Assembly (NCBI RefSeq): GCF_000226975.2
Contig: NZ_CP019285.1
Span: forward strand, 1,302,001 to 1,366,000
Reading direction: 5' to 3'
From: Halobiforma lacisalsi AJ5
GTDB taxonomy: Archaea; Halobacteriota; Halobacteria; Halobacteriales; Natrialbaceae
DNA: 64,000 nt
The notes below the pieces were generated by a model that saw only the letters and a program-made list of their open reading frames with translations, was not told where the DNA came from and made no database searches. How positions within the stretch are numbered: the stretch's first letter is position 1; every line of letters starts with the position of its first letter. Positions 18,932-28,048 of the stretch are shown here, one piece after another. Made by a program: the position numbers and the translations under genes.

Positions 18932-18996
18932 CGTGACCGGATGTTGCCGGCCAGGTATTAACGGTTTTACGGCCGCTCGCGTTCGATCGGTCGTCG

Positions 18997-20724
18997 TTAT
19001 AGATCGACCGAGATCAGCATATCGACCAGTCGGTTCGTCACCGCGCCGGTAACGGCACCGAGCCATAGCAACGCGGTGAAGTGGATGTAGGAGTTGCCGA
19101 AGTGTCCGCCGTCGGAGACGCGGATCACCATCGAGGAGATGAACGCGTTGAAGATCAACACGAGGATGAGCAGGTACCGGAGCATGAGCACGTCGTACTG
19201 GTCGGTGTAGATCAGCGAGCCGCCGGCGATTTCCCCGCCCATATCGATGTCGAAACTCGAGAGGAGAACCGCGAGTTCCAGACCGATGAAGAAGGCGAAC
19301 GCCGATGCGGCGGTGATCCCGTAGACGACACCGATGAGCGTCGTCGTCTGCTGTTTTCGCTCCTCTCGCAGGTTGATCATCTCGTTCATGTTCTGGCTGA
19401 TGAGTTCGCCGAGCTTTTTCGGCCCACCCCCCATCTCGCGGCCGATCAGATACATCTCGCTGAACTTCTGAATCAGGAAGGAGCCGGCGTCGCCGGTGAA
19501 GTACCGCCAGGATTTCTCGGTGCTCACCCGCATGTTCAGCCGCCGGTAGAGGTCGTCGACGTTCTCGGTGAGCGCGCCGAAGTTCTTGTCCCGCAACGTT
19601 GCGAGGACTTCCGAGGTCGTGCTCTGTTTGGCGCTCTCGCTGGTCCCGAGCGCCCGGATGAAGTTCGGGAACTGCCTGTCACGATCGAACACCTGTCGTT
19701 CCTGGTGCCAGAAGACGAACCCCGGAATCAGCAACGGCGTCGTCGCGATGGGCATGTACAGCAAGAGCGGGATGGACCTGATCGGCACCTGTCTCGCACC
19801 CGGAACGAGTTTGAAGAAGATCAGCGTCATCACGACGATGAAAAGCAGGCTCAGGCCGAGGCCGACGACCGTCGAACCGAGCAGCAACTTCTTCGTCGTG
19901 GTACGGTACCCCTCCTCGAGGAACCAGATCGGGTCGTCCGGAACGATGGCCCGGATCACGAACAGGAACCCCATCTGGACGCAGATGAACAGCACGATGA
20001 CGAGCGAGACGGTCAGTGTCGGATCGTTCCCGGTCAGCAGGGGTAGGACGATCGCGAACACCAGCCCGAACGTCATCGAGATAATCAGCGAGAGGTAGAG
20101 GTCCTTCAGCACGTCGAGGTTGGTCAGCGACTGCTTGTACACCGTCGCGTACTCGTCGACCAGTACGTCGTGTTCCTGGACGAGGAACTCGTCTAAGTCC
20201 TGACCGGCCCCGAGGGTGTAGGCCATGCGTTCGAAGAGGTCGGCGACCGACTCGCTGGGGACGGATTCGGCTCGCCGGCGACACGCGTCGTCTAAGCTCA
20301 TGTGCCAGACGTCGACGAGGTCGACCACCCGCTGTACTTCGTTCGCGAGTTCGCCGTACTCCTCCTCCCGGGCGAGCTGGCGCAGCACTTCCATTCGGTC
20401 GATGTTCGTCGTCGAGAGGATCGTCATGTGAGTCACGAACAGATGAAACCGGTTCTCCATCTCGACGCGGCGCCTGTCGACGGCCAGGCGGGGGTAGCCG
20501 ATCGCCGACGCGAGAATCAACACCCCGAAGACCGGAATGAGGACCCGAACGAGAAAGAACACGTCGAGTACGACCGCAGCCACGATCGTCCCGACGAAGA
20601 AGAGAAAAGACGGGAACAGGATCCCGAGGACGTACAGCCGCGTCGGGACCTCCATCTCGTCGTACGCACGGATGATGGATCTCCCGGCGTCGGCTGCTGA
20701 TTCCGTGTTCCCAACGACACTCAT
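18997..20724 (-). CDS. arlJ: Archaellum membrane platform ArlJ (FlaJ)
   Basis: 575 residues with paired type II/IV secretion F domains: soluble cytoplasmic blocks near 80-200 (LREE-type motif LARPEEEYGEL region) and near 360-460, alternating with membrane segments at about 28-70, 200-270, 285-345 and four near the C-terminus. It is the polytopic core around which the ArlI ATPase works. It lies 99 bp after arlCE on the same strand. In many archaea arlJ directly follows arlI; here arlH and arlI are in a separate unit about 4 kb away. Confidence 0.92.
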   Translation of the reverse strand: MSVVGNTESAADAGRSIIRAYDEMEVPTRLYVLGILFPSFLFFVGTIVAAVVLDVFFLVRVLIPVFGVLILASAIGYPRLAVDRRRVEMENRFHLFVTHMTILSTTNIDRMEVLRQLAREEEYGELANEVQRVVDLVDVWHMSLDDACRRRAESVPSESVADLFERMAYTLGAGQDLDEFLVQEHDVLVDEYATVYKQSLTNLDVLKDLYLSLIISMTFGLVFAIVLPLLTGNDPTLTVSLVIVLFICVQMGFLFVIRAIVPDDPIWFLEEGYRTTTKKLLLGSTVVGLGLSLLFIVVMTLIFFKLVPGARQVPIRSIPLLLYMPIATTPLLIPGFVFWHQERQVFDRDRQFPNFIRALGTSESAKQSTTSEVLATLRDKNFGALTENVDDLYRRLNMRVSTEKSWRYFTGDAGSFLIQKFSEMYLIGREMGGGPKKLGELISQNMNEMINLREERKQQTTTLIGVVYGITAASAFAFFIGLELAVLLSSFDIDMGGEIAGGSLIYTDQYDVLMLRYLLILVLIFNAFISSMVIRVSDGGHFGNSYIHFTALLWLGAVTGAVTNRLVDMLISVDL

Positions 20725-20823
20725 AGTACGTATCTCCCGGACGACCAGTCCCTCGAGCGGAGCCCGAGCGTACCCGCCACGTAGTTATGCCCGCTATACA
20801 AAGTTTCTGGGCGCGTCACCGGC

Positions 20824-22092
20824 CTACTGCCCCGGGGGAGGGAGGTCGGTTTCGGGTTCGGTTTCGGAGTCAGAGTCGGGTTCGGAGTCGGACTCGGGTT
20901 CGGACTCCGGTTCGTCGGTCGCAGGCCCTCCAAATTCGTCACCGAGCGGCTGTGGCGCACGTTCCGGCGTCGCAATCCACGCGATGTACTGGAGGCTCCG
21001 CTTGTGGTCTTCGGTCCCCAGCACCGATCTCGGCTCGGGTTCTTCGTCCGGGTCGACCGTCGGTTCGTCCGTGAACCCGCGCAACATCGACTGCAGATAG
21101 GTTTCGACCGGTTCCGAGATCCAGCCGATCGACTCGTAGTAGGCGATGGTTCCTGCGGCCCCGTGTGCACCCGCTTCCTCGACGAGAAACTGGAGCCACT
21201 CGAGAGTCACGAGTTCGGCGTCGGTCCGGGACGGGTGCCGGGCCAGGTACGGGGGTTCGTCCAGGTCCCCGTTCTGTGGGAGGGCGTCGACGTTCTCGGC
21301 GGTTTCGGCCTCCCCGCGATCCGTTTCGGGCCCAGGTTCAGGTTCGGCTTCGGCTTCGGTTTCGTCCTCGGGTTCAGGTTCGACGGAGTCGGTGCCGGTC
21401 TCGAGTTCGTCGCCGTCGTCGAACCCGTCCTCCTCGAGCGGATCTGCGAAGTCGTCGTCTGCCTCCAGTTCGTCTTCGCCGTCGTCGAAGTCGTCTTCGA
21501 ACCCGTCCATCCCGTCGTCGAAGTCGTCGTCGACCCCGTCGTCAAGCTCGTCGGCTCCGTCGACCCCTCCGAGCTCGTCATCGAACCCATCGTCGAACTC
21601 GTCTTCGTCTTCGTCCTCGAGGTCATCATCGAGGAACTCGTCGGCTTCGGCTTGCATCAGGTCGTCGTCGATCTCGCCCTCGGGGTCGCTGCCGAGCATG
21701 CCGCTCTGTCCGGTCGCCGACTCGAATGCGCTGCCGATCTCCTGGTCGCCGACGAACGGGTTGATACCCTGGGTGACGATCTCGTACATGTCGACGAGTT
21801 TGTCAACGTTCTGCTCGACCGTCTCGATCGAATCGCTGATCTTCTCGTTCTCCCCGCGGACGGTTTCCACCTTGCTCTCGAGGCCGTCGACTTCCTTCTC
21901 CACTTCGTCGAGGCGATAGGAGAGTTCTTGCTCGTCGTCGTCGCCGTCGTCGCCGTCGTCGAACAGCGAGTCGTCGTTCATCAGGCTGTCTTCCGCGCCG
22001 CCCATGAGGTCGTCCGCGGCGTCGGCGTCGCCGTCGGTGTCTTCGTCGCCGTCGCCGCCGAGTTCGCCGAACAGTTGTATCAGTAGTGTCAT
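20824..22092 (-). CDS. arlCE: ArlCE-family archaellum protein
   Basis: 422 residues. The N-terminus MTLLIQLFGELGG resembles that of the longer paralogue at 15066. A coiled coil at about 57-105 ends in YEIVTQGINPFV (the paralogue has [12 protein letters not shown]). An acidic Asp/Glu linker then leads to an ArlD/E domain near 280-345 (TLEWLQFLVEEAGAHGAAGT, ESIGWISEPVETYLQSMLRG) and a Ser/Glu/Pro tail. It is a cytosolic part of the motor that receives the switch signal through CheF. It starts 2 bp after arlG. Two ArlC/D/E paralogues in one cluster are normal for haloarchaea. Confidence 0.9.
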   Translation of the reverse strand: MTLLIQLFGELGGDGDEDTDGDADAADDLMGGAEDSLMNDDSLFDDGDDGDDDEQELSYRLDEVEKEVDGLESKVETVRGENEKISDSIETVEQNVDKLVDMYEIVTQGINPFVGDQEIGSAFESATGQSGMLGSDPEGEIDDDLMQAEADEFLDDDLEDEDEDEFDDGFDDELGGVDGADELDDGVDDDFDDGMDGFEDDFDDGEDELEADDDFADPLEEDGFDDGDELETGTDSVEPEPEDETEAEAEPEPGPETDRGEAETAENVDALPQNGDLDEPPYLARHPSRTDAELVTLEWLQFLVEEAGAHGAAGTIAYYESIGWISEPVETYLQSMLRGFTDEPTVDPDEEPEPRSVLGTEDHKRSLQYIAWIATPERAPQPLGDEFGGPATDEPESEPESDSEPDSDSETEPETDLPPPGQ

Positions 22093-22094
22093 GA

Positions 22095-22568
22095 TCAGTA
22101 GTAGAAGTCGATCGCGTCTTCGTTCCCGTTGACGATGATCGCCACCTCGGTATCCCCGCTTATCTCCCTGTCCGTGGTGTCGATCTCGATTTCGACGACC
22201 CCGTTCGGCCCCCAGTTTCCGGTGTCGCTGTCGACGCGCTCGACGCGCTGGACGTTCGTATACGACCCGTCCACGAGCGCGTCGACGGCCCCCGGGTAGG
22301 TGTCGACGCTCTCGTCGCCGATGTTCTTCACCAGCACGGTGATCGCGACCACGTTCCCGTCCGCGTCCTCCTCGACCATCGCGTTCGGCTTGGTCTCGTC
22401 GCTGATGATCTCGATTTCGGTGTCGATCTCCTCCGCGACCGCCGATCCGCGGGTCTCGATCGAACTCCCCACTTCCGTCACCTCCATGATGACCGTCCCC
22501 GCCACGGCCGAGGCGACCACGAGGCTCGCGACGAACATGATCAGGTGGGTGGCCGTGACGCTCGACAT
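22095..22568 (-). CDS. arlG: Archaellum stator protein ArlG (FlaG)
   Basis: 157 residues. One N-terminal membrane segment (LIMFVASLVVASAVAGTVIM) and an extracellular beta-sandwich domain (ISDETKPNAMVEEDADGNVV to EVAIIVNGNEDAIDFYY). ArlG with ArlF anchors the motor to the S-layer. It starts directly after the arlF stop with no gap and ends 2 bp before arlCE, which implies translational coupling along the operon. Confidence 0.92.
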   Translation of the reverse strand: MSSVTATHLIMFVASLVVASAVAGTVIMEVTEVGSSIETRGSAVAEEIDTEIEIISDETKPNAMVEEDADGNVVAITVLVKNIGDESVDTYPGAVDALVDGSYTNVQRVERVDSDTGNWGPNGVVEIEIDTTDREISGDTEVAIIVNGNEDAIDFYY

Positions 22569-23063
22569 CTAGCTCCCACCTCCGCCGACCTCGAGTCGGT
22601 CGGCGATCCCGTTCTCGGTCGTGATCCGGACGCTGTCGCCGTCGCCGGTAACCTCGTACTCGGCCTCGAGGTCCGCGTTGTCGATGGTGATCTCGAGGAC
22701 AGTTCCCGGCGTCCAGACGTCGCTGTCGGGACGCTCCTCGCCGTCGCGGATCACCGCCGTCCGGTCGTCGTTGCCTTCCACGTGGTAGTACGCGCCGTTG
22801 ACGACGACGTCGGTCTCGGCGACCGACAGTGCGGTCGCACCGTCGTTGGTGACTCGGACGGTCGAGACGTCCGCGTCGCTATCGTACGTGAACGACTCGA
22901 CGGTGATCGCGGTGTTTTGCTGGTCCCGGAACTGTTCGTTCTGTCCGGAGAACGCGTCACCGGTCGCGGCGGTGACCTCGAAGAGGGTCGGAACGACGGC
23001 GCTGACGGCGATGAGTACGCCGATCAGGATGACCGCGACAGCGCCGCTCGTACTGAACCCCAT
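22569..23063 (-). CDS. arlF: Archaellum stator protein ArlF (FlaF)
   Basis: 164 residues starting MGFSTSGAVAVILIGVLIAV; the frame extends back to 23243 but the extra 60 codons are arginine-rich and not family-like. One membrane segment at the N-terminus, then a beta-rich domain with ALSVAETDVVVNGAYYHVEG. ArlF binds the S-layer on the outside and gives the rotating filament a fixed anchor. It is separated from flgB by 226 bp, so it may have its own promoter. Confidence 0.9.
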   Translation of the reverse strand: MGFSTSGAVAVILIGVLIAVSAVVPTLFEVTAATGDAFSGQNEQFRDQQNTAITVESFTYDSDADVSTVRVTNDGATALSVAETDVVVNGAYYHVEGNDDRTAVIRDGEERPDSDVWTPGTVLEITIDNADLEAEYEVTGDGDSVRITTENGIADRLEVGGGGS

Positions 23064-23289
23064 TGTGTGTTGGGAGGGAGGTAACTTGTAAAAGTGCTCT
23101 GGCCACCCGGATCGCGTCGTGCGAACGTGTCTCGCGGATCGTAAGTCGTGGATCGTGGGTCGTAGGTACCAGTGGTCGGGTGGTCGTTCGGGACGCTCGA
23201 GGGGGTTACTGAGGTGCGTCGCCACTCGAGGGGTCGGACACACCGCGAAAAAATAATCGCTCGAATCGGTTCAGGTCGGTGCGTCTCGC

Positions 23290-23934
23290 TTAGAGACGGA
23301 CCGCTTCGCCGTCCTCACTGAAGAGGTCGGGCGCGGTCAGGTCGACCTGAGTCGTTGCGGACGACGGGGAGACGATGTCCAGCGTGGACTGGTCACCCTC
23401 GCCGAAGTTCTCGCTATCGCCGAACGGCTCGTCTGCAGGGTTGAAGACGAGCGTGAAGTCGTCGTTCTCTTCGTCGAGAACAGCGTCAGATGGTGCGACA
23501 TATTCGTCGTTATCGTTTTCGGCGACGAACGTCCCGTCCAGGTTACTGACCTGGTCGTCGCTATCGAAATCGAATGAACCGGATCCATCCTCGTAGACCA
23601 GGTTCGCTTGGCCATTCGGACCGACCGCTTGAACGATCGTATCCTCTAAGGCAATATCGTCAGCACCGGGTGCTGCAGTGATACCGACACGGATCTCACT
23701 AAGGTTACCCGAGTCCGCATCCTCGACAATACCGACTGCGCTCGTCGCGTCGATTCGCTCGGAGACGAGGTCGGTACTCTCTTCGCCGGTCGCTTCAGCC
23801 TGCGACTGCAGGAGTCCTGCAGTGTTGATCAGGACGCCCGCGGCGATTGCGGCGACCAGTACCATCGCGATGAACACGATGAGCGTACCGATCCCAACCT
23901 GACCACGATCGTCGTTGGTGATAGTTTCGAACAT
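23290..23934 (-). CDS. flgB: Archaellin FlgB-type (minor or second filament subunit)
   Basis: 214 residues with a class III signal peptide: [11 protein letters not shown], cleaved by the PibD/ArlK prepilin peptidase before [14 protein letters not shown]. The first 45 residues match the neighbouring archaellin almost exactly, forming the helical filament core; the rest is an exposed beta domain ending [11 protein letters not shown]. The gene starts 2 bp after the longer archaellin gene, so both are on one transcript. Family certain; order-based naming. Confidence 0.92.
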   Translation of the reverse strand: MFETITNDDRGQVGIGTLIVFIAMVLVAAIAAGVLINTAGLLQSQAEATGEESTDLVSERIDATSAVGIVEDADSGNLSEIRVGITAAPGADDIALEDTIVQAVGPNGQANLVYEDGSGSFDFDSDDQVSNLDGTFVAENDNDEYVAPSDAVLDEENDDFTLVFNPADEPFGDSENFGEGDQSTLDIVSPSSATTQVDLTAPDLFSEDGEAVRL

Positions 23935-23936
23935 TG

Positions 23937-25325
23937 TTATAGCCTCACCGATTCATCTTCGTTCGTAATTGTCGTCGGAACGCGAAGCTCAGTTTCGGTC
24001 GTCGCACCGGAGTCGGTCGTGAAGATGGCCGACAACCGTTCACCCTCTTCTAAGCGGGTGTAGTCGCCGATCTCGCTGACGACCCTGAACGTCACTTCGG
24101 CCCGGTCGGTACTGTCGGTCAGCACGCCGTCGCTGACGCCCTGAATGTTGACGACATTTTCGCCTTTATCGATAGCCACGGTGTCCGCGCCCTGTTCACC
24201 GATGAACTGGACCGTCGTCTGCTCGAGGTCGATCGCGTTCGAGCCGGGGGCGGTTGCGGTCACGAACTGGATCTCGCTCACGCGGTTTTCGATATTGCCT
24301 GCGACACCGCCCGTAGCATCAACGCCAACGGCGGCTCCGCTGTCTGTCGGTACCGTGAACGACGTCGTTATCGGGTTCCCACTCCCGTCGTGGAGGCCGA
24401 TAATTTCGACGTTGTACTGGCCTGCTCCGTCTCCCGTTCCGTCGGTATTGGTTTCGGTGAGATCACCGAGATCGAACGCAACGATATTGACACCTTCGGT
24501 ATCAATCTCGATCGGGTCGGTACCGGTTGCGGCCGCGGACAAGAAGCCATCGTCGCCGTTGATACTGAAGTCTTCCGTGTTCGCGTCTCCACTGTTAATA
24601 CCGTTGATGTCTTCGACGGTTTCACTAGTGGTAAGCCCGTAACCAGTTCCGATGAATTCGCCCTGTTTACGGTTCTGGTCCGTCAGGCGAACCTTGAGGT
24701 TTTCTTCAGCGGTCTCTTCCGGAATTTCGCTCTGAGGGACCGAAACGAAGACTAGCGTTTCCTGGTCACTCAGGGTTTCATCCACGATATCGCTGTCAAT
24801 AACAACTAAGTTATCGCCAACCGCATCACCGTCGGTGGCGCTGAACGTCTGGGCGTGGAAATTATCTCCGTCTACTGTGATGTCAAAGGTTTCACCTGCC
24901 GGGAGATTCGTTAACGTGTACTCCTTAGTTTCCCCGGCAGCTGGAAGTTCGACCGTTTTCGTGTCTTCGAAGTCAGCACCGGCAGCAGTTGCGACAGAGA
25001 TTGTCACTTTTTCCTCTGCAACTACGTCCGAACTGCCCCCGACTTCGAGAGTGAAGCCGACTTCGCCAGTCGCATCGGACCCGTCGAAGTCAACGTCGAG
25101 CGACGTTGGTGAAACGCTCCCAGACTGGCTCACAATTTCTAGCCTATCACTCACCTGTGACGTTGATTCCTCACCGGTAGCCTCCGCCTGCGTCTGCAGG
25201 AGGCCAGCGGTGTTGATTAGCACACCTGCGGCGATCGCAGCGACCAGCACCATCGCGATGAACACGATGAGGGTGCCGATCCCCACTTGGCCGCGTTCTT
25301 CCTCGTCTGTTACTCGTTCGAACAT
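23937..25325 (-). CDS. flgA: Long archaellin FlgA-type (filament subunit)
   Basis: 462 residues, about twice the size of its downstream paralogue. The N-terminus [20 protein letters not shown] is a class III signal with the same hydrophobic core. The extra length lies between residues of about 60 and 330, with Asp/Thr/Gly-rich sequence ([20 protein letters not shown]) that would form outer domains on the filament surface. The C-terminus [12 protein letters not shown] matches other archaellins. First gene of the arl operon, with a TATA box at 25351 and phased repeats farther upstream. Confidence 0.93.
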   Translation of the reverse strand: MFERVTDEEERGQVGIGTLIVFIAMVLVAAIAAGVLINTAGLLQTQAEATGEESTSQVSDRLEIVSQSGSVSPTSLDVDFDGSDATGEVGFTLEVGGSSDVVAEEKVTISVATAAGADFEDTKTVELPAAGETKEYTLTNLPAGETFDITVDGDNFHAQTFSATDGDAVGDNLVVIDSDIVDETLSDQETLVFVSVPQSEIPEETAEENLKVRLTDQNRKQGEFIGTGYGLTTSETVEDINGINSGDANTEDFSINGDDGFLSAAATGTDPIEIDTEGVNIVAFDLGDLTETNTDGTGDGAGQYNVEIIGLHDGSGNPITTSFTVPTDSGAAVGVDATGGVAGNIENRVSEIQFVTATAPGSNAIDLEQTTVQFIGEQGADTVAIDKGENVVNIQGVSDGVLTDSTDRAEVTFRVVSEIGDYTRLEEGERLSAIFTTDSGATTETELRVPTTITNEDESVRL

Positions 25326-25346
25326 GATTGGGTTGCCTGCTCCAGC

Positions 25347-25356
25347 AGTCTATAAC
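25347..25356 (-). promoter_or_regulatory. Probable archaellin promoter TATA box
   Basis: On the minus strand GGTTATAGAC is centred about 27 bp before the flgA ATG at 25325. This spacing predicts a leaderless flgA transcript. Two stronger TATATA-like runs (near 25443 and 25535) occur farther upstream and could drive longer transcripts. Confidence 0.45.
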
Positions 25357-25415
25357 CGCCCGAACCGGGGGTTCAGTCGCTGCTGGAACGTATGCCACGA
25401 TTCCGACTACCCAGC

Positions 25416-25521
25416 CTTAAATCTACTCGCCAATCTGACACTATATAAGCCTAATTGCCAACAGGCTATCGACTTAAGCCTTCTTGCCGATCCGAAGATA
25501 TCCCACTTAACTCTACTTGCC
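25416..25521 (-). repeat. Phased direct repeats upstream of the archaellin operon
   Basis: Four copies of a composite element, written on the plus strand as CTTAA then, 10 bp on, CTTGCC. They start at 25416, 25445 (degenerate: ATAAG and ATTGCC), 25473 and 25506. Spacing between copies is 28-33 bp, close to three helical turns, so all sites face the same side of the DNA. The block lies 90-200 bp upstream of flgA. It is a plausible binding array for an activator of archaellum expression; no factor is known to me for this motif. Confidence 0.6.
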
Positions 25522-25715
25522 GAACCCTCCGCTCCTATATACTGTCCCCTCGAGCCACCGTTCGGAAGCGACCCTCGAGCGTCGACGGTCGAACGCTCGA
25601 GTCGGCTCCACTCCCTCGAGAACAGTCAGGTGTGTGCCACTTCTGGAGAACCCCGGAGCCGATCGCCCGCCCGCGGCCGGGACACTTATCCCGTCGCTTT
25701 CCCGAACCCAATAGC

Positions 25716-25925
25716 ATGGAAATCATCGACGGCGACAAGGTAGAGTGTAGCCGCTGTGACGAGCTCCTCTCGCTCGACGATGCAAACGTCCTCGGCAAGA
25801 CCAACAACCGGTCCTACGCGAAGCCGATCTGTGGCGACTGTCTCGAGAAGGTGGGGGTTCCGCAGGGGTACGAACTCGAGCGCGACGTCAGCTACCTCAA
25901 GCAGGATTCGAAGGCGACCGAGTGA
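25716..25925 (+). CDS. Small zinc-ribbon protein
   Basis: 69 residues starting MEIIDGDKVECSRCDELLSL. Two CxxC pairs (CSRC and CGDC, about 27 residues apart) are typical of a zinc ribbon. ATG at 25716 chosen because the upstream in-frame sequence is low complexity and overlaps the flgA promoter region. Small zinc-finger proteins of this kind are common in haloarchaea and several affect motility or biofilm; here the role is unknown. It is divergent from the archaellin operon. Confidence 0.75.
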   Translation: MEIIDGDKVECSRCDELLSLDDANVLGKTNNRSYAKPICGDCLEKVGVPQGYELERDVSYLKQDSKATE

Positions 25926-26039
25926 CCGACGGCGACGGACAGCATCGCAGCGTCCGACCGATTCGTTTCGAGGCACTGCTCTTCTCTCATCGTTCCAGCT
26001 ACTCACCGGCGCTCCGGGCGGTCGAAAACACTGCTCGAG

Positions 26040-26471
26040 TCACACGGATTCTGGGTCGATCCGTTCGACGATACCGTCAAAATCGTCGTCGAAACTCATG
26101 ACGGCGTCAATACCGTGGCGCCGACAAAGTGCAACCGTCGTCGCGTCCGTGAAACTCAACGCCTGGTCGTCGTAGCGTTCGAATAGGTCCACGGCATCGT
26201 CGAATATGACCGCTGATACTCGAACCAGTTCGTATACCTGCGGGTACGGATCGACACCACGAATCTTTTCACCGATCCGTTGTGCCGGTGTGAATGCCTG
26301 ACCCCGTTTGAGCGTGAGCGTAACGACCTCGTCGTAAATATAGTCGCTCACGTACGGTTGGCCGAACTCCCCGTCATAAACTGCCTCGAGTGCATTGCTC
26401 GCTGCGCCGTGTCTCGATGCATCCAGATCGTGATCCGCATACAGAACGCCAGTATCGATACAGATCGTCAT
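26040..26471 (-). CDS. vapC: PIN-domain toxin, VapC-like
   Basis: 143 residues. PIN fold with acidic residues in ICIDTGVLYA (D6), YIYDEVVTLTL, SFTDATTVAL and a final VMSFDDDFDG motif that would bind the metal ion. VapC toxins are RNases that cut tRNA or rRNA. The start overlaps the end of the upstream gene by 4 bp, the normal toxin-antitoxin layout. Confidence 0.87.
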   Translation of the reverse strand: MTICIDTGVLYADHDLDASRHGAASNALEAVYDGEFGQPYVSDYIYDEVVTLTLKRGQAFTPAQRIGEKIRGVDPYPQVYELVRVSAVIFDDAVDLFERYDDQALSFTDATTVALCRRHGIDAVMSFDDDFDGIVERIDPESV

Positions 26472-26743
26472 CCGTAGAGCACGTCGTCAATATCGCTCTC
26501 GTCCGTCTCGACACCGGAGTGGTACCGATCGCGGCGCATGGCCGCTTTTTCCTCTTCCGAGAGCGGTACTGCCGACTTCCGGAATGAATCGATCACCTCG
26601 TCGCGCGATTCGTACGCGTCGTCGATGAGTCGCGTTAACAACTCCTGCTGTGTCACGCTGCGCCCCGTCTGCAGTCGAATCTCCGCCTGGAGTTCCTCGA
26701 GACGGGACTTCGCGTCTTCGTGTACTTTGACCGCCGTCGTCAT
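26468..26743 (-). CDS. vapB: VapB-like antitoxin
   Basis: 91 residues. The N-terminal half is a ribbon-helix-helix-like or coiled segment (VKVHEDAKSRLEELQAEIRL, then VTQQELLTRLIDDA). The C-terminal part is acidic and flexible (SEEEKAAMRRDRYHSGVETD), suited to wrapping the toxin. It precedes the PIN toxin with a 4-bp overlap and a palindrome lies directly in front of its start codon. Confidence 0.82.
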   Translation of the reverse strand: MTTAVKVHEDAKSRLEELQAEIRLQTGRSVTQQELLTRLIDDAYESRDEVIDSFRKSAVPLSEEEKAAMRRDRYHSGVETDESDIDDVLYG

Positions 26744-26750
26744 GTCTTTC

Positions 26751-26766
26751 AGTTACATCCGTAACT
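26751..26766. promoter_or_regulatory. Palindromic operator before vapBC
   Basis: AGTTACATCCGTAACT: a 6-bp inverted repeat with a 4-bp centre, 8-23 bp before the vapB ATG. In toxin-antitoxin operons the antitoxin complex binds such sites to repress its own promoter, so this is a likely autoregulatory site. Confidence 0.6.
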
Positions 26767-27184
26767 GGGTAAACGTTTCTACGAGTAGATGCGGACTGTC
26801 TCAGAACTGGAGATCAGTTATCCCTCGTTTCACACACTCAAAAGTGTTGATGCAACGAAACGACGCATGAGGGTCTGTCTCGACATGGAGCCGAACACTG
26901 ACGCGTTTCACAGTCCTGGCAACGAGATCCGTCGGTTACTGTTGTATCCGTATGAAGGCAGATTGTGATGTTTGAACTGGTCGTTGCAATGATACGACAC
27001 CTGTCATTCGTCGCAGGGGTACGAGCGACTTTGCAGCAGTCACCCGGTGCTCGTTCCTCGGTTCCGGCCCTGTCGGAACGTTCGTCCTTCGCAGGAAGGG
27101 CGGGATTTTCTTACCGATAGAGGAGAGACTAACTGTCTCTCGTCTTCGTTCACGAAGCTGTGGTTCAGATAGAACGACAGACAA
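26767..27184. other. 418-bp gene-free stretch with a partial IS200/605-type end
   Basis: No gene is supported. At 27055-27115 the sequence resembles the left end of the TnpB element near 34730-34790: CCTCGGTTCCG, a CGGAAC partner, then GAAGGGCGGGA followed by a T/C-rich tract. The other arm of the outer hairpin is missing. This is best read as the decayed end of a lost element. Confidence 0.5.
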
Positions 27185-28048
27185 TCACTTGCTATTCATC
27201 GCTTCGCTCGCGATATTCCGTCCACGTGGCTTCAACGCCACTTCCCGACGCACCCGGACTTCTTCCAACACGTCCAGTTCGATCAACCGCTCGTAGATCT
27301 CCTCGACCTCGTCGACGTCCATGTCCAGGAACTCCGGCACCTCGAACGGCGACACACCGGAGTAGATCGCCATCAGCACTTCCTCTTCCTTCCCCGAGAG
27401 TTCGATCTGGGAGGCGTTCTTCTCGGCTCCCCGATCGAGTACCGACTTGAGGATCGCACAGTTCTGTGCGCCCCCCGAGAGGTACGTCTGGACGCTCGAG
27501 CCCTCCTCGGTGTGTTCGGCCTCGATCACGGGCCGTTCCTTCGAGCGGATCGTCCGCTCGTCGCTCTCGACGGTGCCGACGTCGTCGACCTCGATCTGGA
27601 CCAGCGAGCCTGATTCGACCGCGAAGTTCGCGACGCCGTCGTTGATCTTCACGCGGGCCTTCTCCCAGGAACTGTCCTGGACGACGCCGCCTTTCACCGC
27701 GGGGTGTTTGATCAGAACGATCTCGCCGTCCAGGATCGCCTTCTGGATCTGGAGTTCGAACTCCTCGACGTCGCCCATCGAGACGAGGAAGACGTCGGCC
27801 CCGTAGTTGATGCTGATGTAGTCCGAGACCTTCGCGACGGTCTGGTTGACGTCGTACCGCCCGCGGATCGACTGGATCTCCGACAGCGGGATCGTGTGTT
27901 TCCCGTCGTTGCTCGCGATCACGATCCGCTTGTTCGAGAGGATGATCCGGCCGTTGGACCAGTCGGTATCCGACAGCTTCCGGCCATCTCGCATCACCTG
28001 GGTGAACTGCCCGGTGACGTCCGCGAGTTTCTGTTCGGACTTGCTCAT
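27185..28048 (-). CDS. cheF1: Archaeal chemotaxis adaptor CheF (CheF1-like)
   Basis: 287 residues; same family as the protein at 11620, with GRIILSNKRIVIASNDGKHT in place of the paralogue's GRIIMTKRRVVLASSDGKET. A C-terminal winged-helix-like domain carries VLMAIYSGVSPFEVPEFLDM. The start overlaps the stop of the HEAT-repeat gene by 4 bp (ATGA), so the two are translationally coupled. In Halobacterium the HEAT protein and CheF interact with each other, CheY and the archaellum motor; the same pairing is seen here. Confidence 0.9.
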   Translation of the reverse strand: MSKSEQKLADVTGQFTQVMRDGRKLSDTDWSNGRIILSNKRIVIASNDGKHTIPLSEIQSIRGRYDVNQTVAKVSDYISINYGADVFLVSMGDVEEFELQIQKAILDGEIVLIKHPAVKGGVVQDSSWEKARVKINDGVANFAVESGSLVQIEVDDVGTVESDERTIRSKERPVIEAEHTEEGSSVQTYLSGGAQNCAILKSVLDRGAEKNASQIELSGKEEEVLMAIYSGVSPFEVPEFLDMDVDEVEEIYERLIELDVLEEVRVRREVALKPRGRNIASEAMNSK

